Source: Tenacibaculum lutimaris
GTDB taxonomy: Bacteria > Bacteroidota > Bacteroidia > Flavobacteriales > Flavobacteriaceae
Reading direction: 5' to 3'
Length of the DNA: 64,000 nt
NCBI RefSeq assembly: GCF_003610735.1
Contig: NZ_RAQM01000007.1
Span: 1-64,000 of the forward strand
The notes under the pieces were generated by a model. The model worked only from the letters and a program-made list of their open reading frames with translations. It had not been told where the DNA came from and searched no databases. Position numbers and translations under genes: made by a program. Below, piece after piece: positions 61,778 to 64,000 of the stretch; the first letter of the stretch is position 1; each line of letters begins with the position of its first letter.

Positions 61778-64000
61778 ATGGACAAGTTTTCGTTCTTAAA
61801 CGCAGCACACGCAGGTTTTATAGGTGATTTGTATGAACAATATCAAAAAAATCCTGATGCGGTAGAACCAAGTTGGAGAAGTTTTTTTCAAGGATATGAT
61901 TTGGCTAACGAGAATTATTCATTAACAGATGAAGAAGTTTCGGTAGAAGTCCCTGAAGAAGTACATAAAGAATTTTTAGTAATCGATTTAATCAACGGTT
62001 ACCGTACACGTGGACATTTGTTTACAAAAACAAATCCAGTTCGTAACAGAAGAACTTATACACCAACGTTAGAAATTGAGAACTTTGGGTTAAATCAAGG
62101 AGATTTATCCACAGTTTTTAATGCAGGTGAAATTTTAGGTATAGGTCCTAAAAGTTTAGCTGAGATTATAGATTATTTAAAATCTGTATTCTGTGAGAGC
62201 ATCGGAGTTGAGTATATGTATGTACGCAACCCTGAAGAGTTAAAGTGGTGGAATGAGCGTTTAAACAAAAATGCAAACCATCCTAATTATGATGTAGAAT
62301 CGAAAAAGTATATTCTTACCAAATTAAACCAAGCGTCAACTTTTGAAAGCTTCTTGCAAACAAAATATGTAGGACAAAAGCGTTTCTCTGTTGAAGGAGG
62401 TGAAACATTAATTCCTGGGGTAAGTGTAGCGCTTAGAGATGCAGCTGAATTGTATGGGGTAGAAGAATGTGTGTTAGGAATGGCACACCGTGGACGTTTG
62501 AATACTTTAGTAAACATCTTTAAAAAACCAATTCGCGATTTATTTAGCGAGTTTGAAGGGAAAGATTTTGAAGACCAAGATATTGATGGAGATGTGAAGT
62601 ATCACTTAGGGTTAACCTTAAGTAAAGCGTATCAAGGAGGTCAAAAAATGAAAATGAATTTAGTTCCTAACCCATCTCATTTAGAAACAGTAGATGCTGT
62701 TGCTGAAGGAATTGTTAGAGCTAAAATAGATAAAGATTACGAAGGAAATGAAAACAAAATCCTTCCAATCTTAGTGCACGGAGATGCTGCAATTGCAGGT
62801 CAAGGAATTGTATACGAAGTTGTGCAAATGGCACAATTAAACGGATACAAAACTGGAGGTACTATTCATGTAGTAGTGAATAACCAAGTAGGATTTACTA
62901 CTAACTATTTAGATGCACGTTCAAGTACGTATTGTACAGACGTTGCTAAAGTAACTTTATCACCAGTATTACATGTAAATGCCGATGATGCAGAGGCTGT
63001 TTGTCACGCAATGGAAATGGCAGTTGAATATCGTATGAAATTCAATAAAGACATTTTTATTGATTTATTAGGATATCGTAAGTACGGTCATAACGAAGGA
63101 GATGAACCTCGTTTTACCCAACCTAAACTATATAAAGCAATTTCTAAGCATAAAAACGCTAGAGAAATTTATGCTAATAAATTAATAGCAGAAGGTAGTA
63201 TTACTACAGAATATCTAAAAGAGATTACTGAAGAATTTAAGGCACATTTAGAAACTGAGTTTGCTGAGTCTAAAAAGAAAGAAACAGCAAAAGTTCAAGA
63301 GTTTATGCCTGATGTATGGGAAGGGTTTGTACGCAAGCAGCTGCAAGAAATGTTACAACCTGTAGATACAACCTACTCAGTAGATGGTTTAAAAGGAATT
63401 GCAAGAGTTATTTCAAAAACACCAGAAGGACACAAGTTTGTTCGTAAAGCAGAACGTATCTTAAAAGGCCGTGAAAAAATGGTTTTTGAAGATAATTTGT
63501 TAGATTGGGGTACAGCTGAAAACTTAGCATACGGTACGTTATTAGAGGAAGGATACGATGTACGTATTTCTGGAGAAGATGTAGAAAGAGGAACGTTCTC
63601 TCACCGTCATGCAATTATGCGTGATGAAGAAACCTTAGAGCGTGTTAATTTGTTAAACACAAACCCTAAGAATAAAGGAGAGATGACTATTTACAACTCT
63701 CACTTATCAGAATACGGAGTGTTAGGTTTTGATTATGGATATGCAATGGCAGCTCCAAATACCTTAACCATTTGGGAAGCTCAGTTTGGTGATTTTGCCA
63801 ACGGAGCACAAATTATGTTCGACCAATATATCTCTTCAGCAGAAGATAAATGGAAGTTACAAAACGGATTAGTAATGTTACTACCTCACGGGTATGAAGG
63901 TCAAGGACCAGAGCATTCATCAGGTAGAATTGAACGTTTCTTACAATCATCATCAACTGATAACTGGACAATAGCAAACTGTTCTACACCAGCGAATATG
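61778..64000 (+). CDS. sucA: 2-oxoglutarate dehydrogenase E1 component (3' end outside window)
   Basis: The frame is open from ATG at 61778 to the last base, 741 codons of an enzyme usually about 920 long. The N-terminus (MDKFSFLNAAHAGFIGDLYEQY, PSWRSFFQGYD) matches SucA. VLGMAHRGRLNTLVNIFKK, SHLETVDAVAEGIVR, HGDAAIAGQGIVYEVVQMAQL and NNQVGFTT are the thiamine-diphosphate domain signatures. SEYGVLGFDYGYAMAAPN and EAQFGDFANGAQIMFDQY belong to the second transketolase-like domain. It decarboxylates 2-oxoglutarate in the citric-acid cycle. sucB probably follows outside the window. Acetoacetate from the upstream operon would feed this cycle as acetyl-CoA. Confidence 0.97.
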   Translation, partial: MDKFSFLNAAHAGFIGDLYEQYQKNPDAVEPSWRSFFQGYDLANENYSLTDEEVSVEVPEEVHKEFLVIDLINGYRTRGHLFTKTNPVRNRRTYTPTLEIENFGLNQGDLSTVFNAGEILGIGPKSLAEIIDYLKSVFCESIGVEYMYVRNPEELKWWNERLNKNANHPNYDVESKKYILTKLNQASTFESFLQTKYVGQKRFSVEGGETLIPGVSVALRDAAELYGVEECVLGMAHRGRLNTLVNIFKKPIRDLFSEFEGKDFEDQDIDGDVKYHLGLTLSKAYQGGQKMKMNLVPNPSHLETVDAVAEGIVRAKIDKDYEGNENKILPILVHGDAAIAGQGIVYEVVQMAQLNGYKTGGTIHVVVNNQVGFTTNYLDARSSTYCTDVAKVTLSPVLHVNADDAEAVCHAMEMAVEYRMKFNKDIFIDLLGYRKYGHNEGDEPRFTQPKLYKAISKHKNAREIYANKLIAEGSITTEYLKEITEEFKAHLETEFAESKKKETAKVQEFMPDVWEGFVRKQLQEMLQPVDTTYSVDGLKGIARVISKTPEGHKFVRKAERILKGREKMVFEDNLLDWGTAENLAYGTLLEEGYDVRISGEDVERGTFSHRHAIMRDEETLERVNLLNTNPKNKGEMTIYNSHLSEYGVLGFDYGYAMAAPNTLTIWEAQFGDFANGAQIMFDQYISSAEDKWKLQNGLVMLLPHGYEGQGPEHSSGRIERFLQSSSTDNWTIANCSTPANM

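Overview
The window comes from an AT-rich chromosome of the phylum Bacteroidota, most likely a marine Flavobacteriaceae member; the gene set looks Tenacibaculum-like, but the genus is a guess. The signs are C-terminal type IX secretion (T9SS) sorting domains, four TonB-dependent receptors with carboxypeptidase-regulatory-like N-termini, FecI/FecR signalling, a NusA without C-terminal repeats, an atpD-atpC pair detached from the other ATP synthase genes, a short epsilon subunit, no strong Shine-Dalgarno sequences, and many TAnnTTTG promoter -7 elements. No prophage, insertion sequence, integrase or CRISPR array was seen.

1-11 kb: the 3' end of a large repeat-containing T9SS surface protein; a universal stress protein; the rimP-nusA-infB operon with a terminator-like hairpin in its leader; a secreted M43-type zinc metalloprotease; a small putative lipoprotein; and a T9SS protein with thrombospondin type 3 repeats flanked by two identical terminators. 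11-19 kb: a beta-helix-like lipoprotein plus TonB receptor pair, then a metal-acquisition unit in which a TonB receptor diverges from a DtxR-family repressor and a ZIP transporter across a perfect 15+15 bp palindrome.

19-37 kb: mostly housekeeping and single genes: an AddA-like helicase-nuclease, kbl, an OmpA-family porin, atpD-atpC, tatA, an Lrp regulator diverging from a histidine-decarboxylase-like enzyme, an O-methyltransferase, a four-gene minus-strand unit with an ECF sigma factor and zinc anti-sigma-like protein, panB, a probably mobile four-helix-bundle (S23/IVP) cassette, a hydroxyacid dehydrogenase and several small proteins. 37-43 kb: a FecI-FecR-TonB receptor unit diverging from an unrecognised duplicated-module lipoprotein, a TPMT-type methyltransferase, and a decayed second copy of that methyltransferase's promoter and start about 5.4 kb away.

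43-51 kb: biotin synthesis in two pieces (bioB; bioF-bioD-bioA) with a ketosynthase between them, a flotillin/NfeD-like membrane pair, and a Coa1-like protein whose 3' end overlaps bioA inside a palindromic terminator. 51.6-61.1 kb: the most interesting unit, seven tightly spaced plus-strand genes (sodium/solute symporter, acyl-CoA ligase, exported alpha/beta hydrolase, unknown TPR-like protein, TonB receptor, cytoplasmic alpha/beta hydrolase, 3-hydroxybutyrate dehydrogenase). A shared AAAGTCnCACTT box lies upstream of its first gene (twice) and upstream of its receptor. I infer a dedicated uptake and catabolism system for a 3-hydroxybutyrate ester or oligomer. The window ends with two identical tRNA-Asn genes and the start of sucA.
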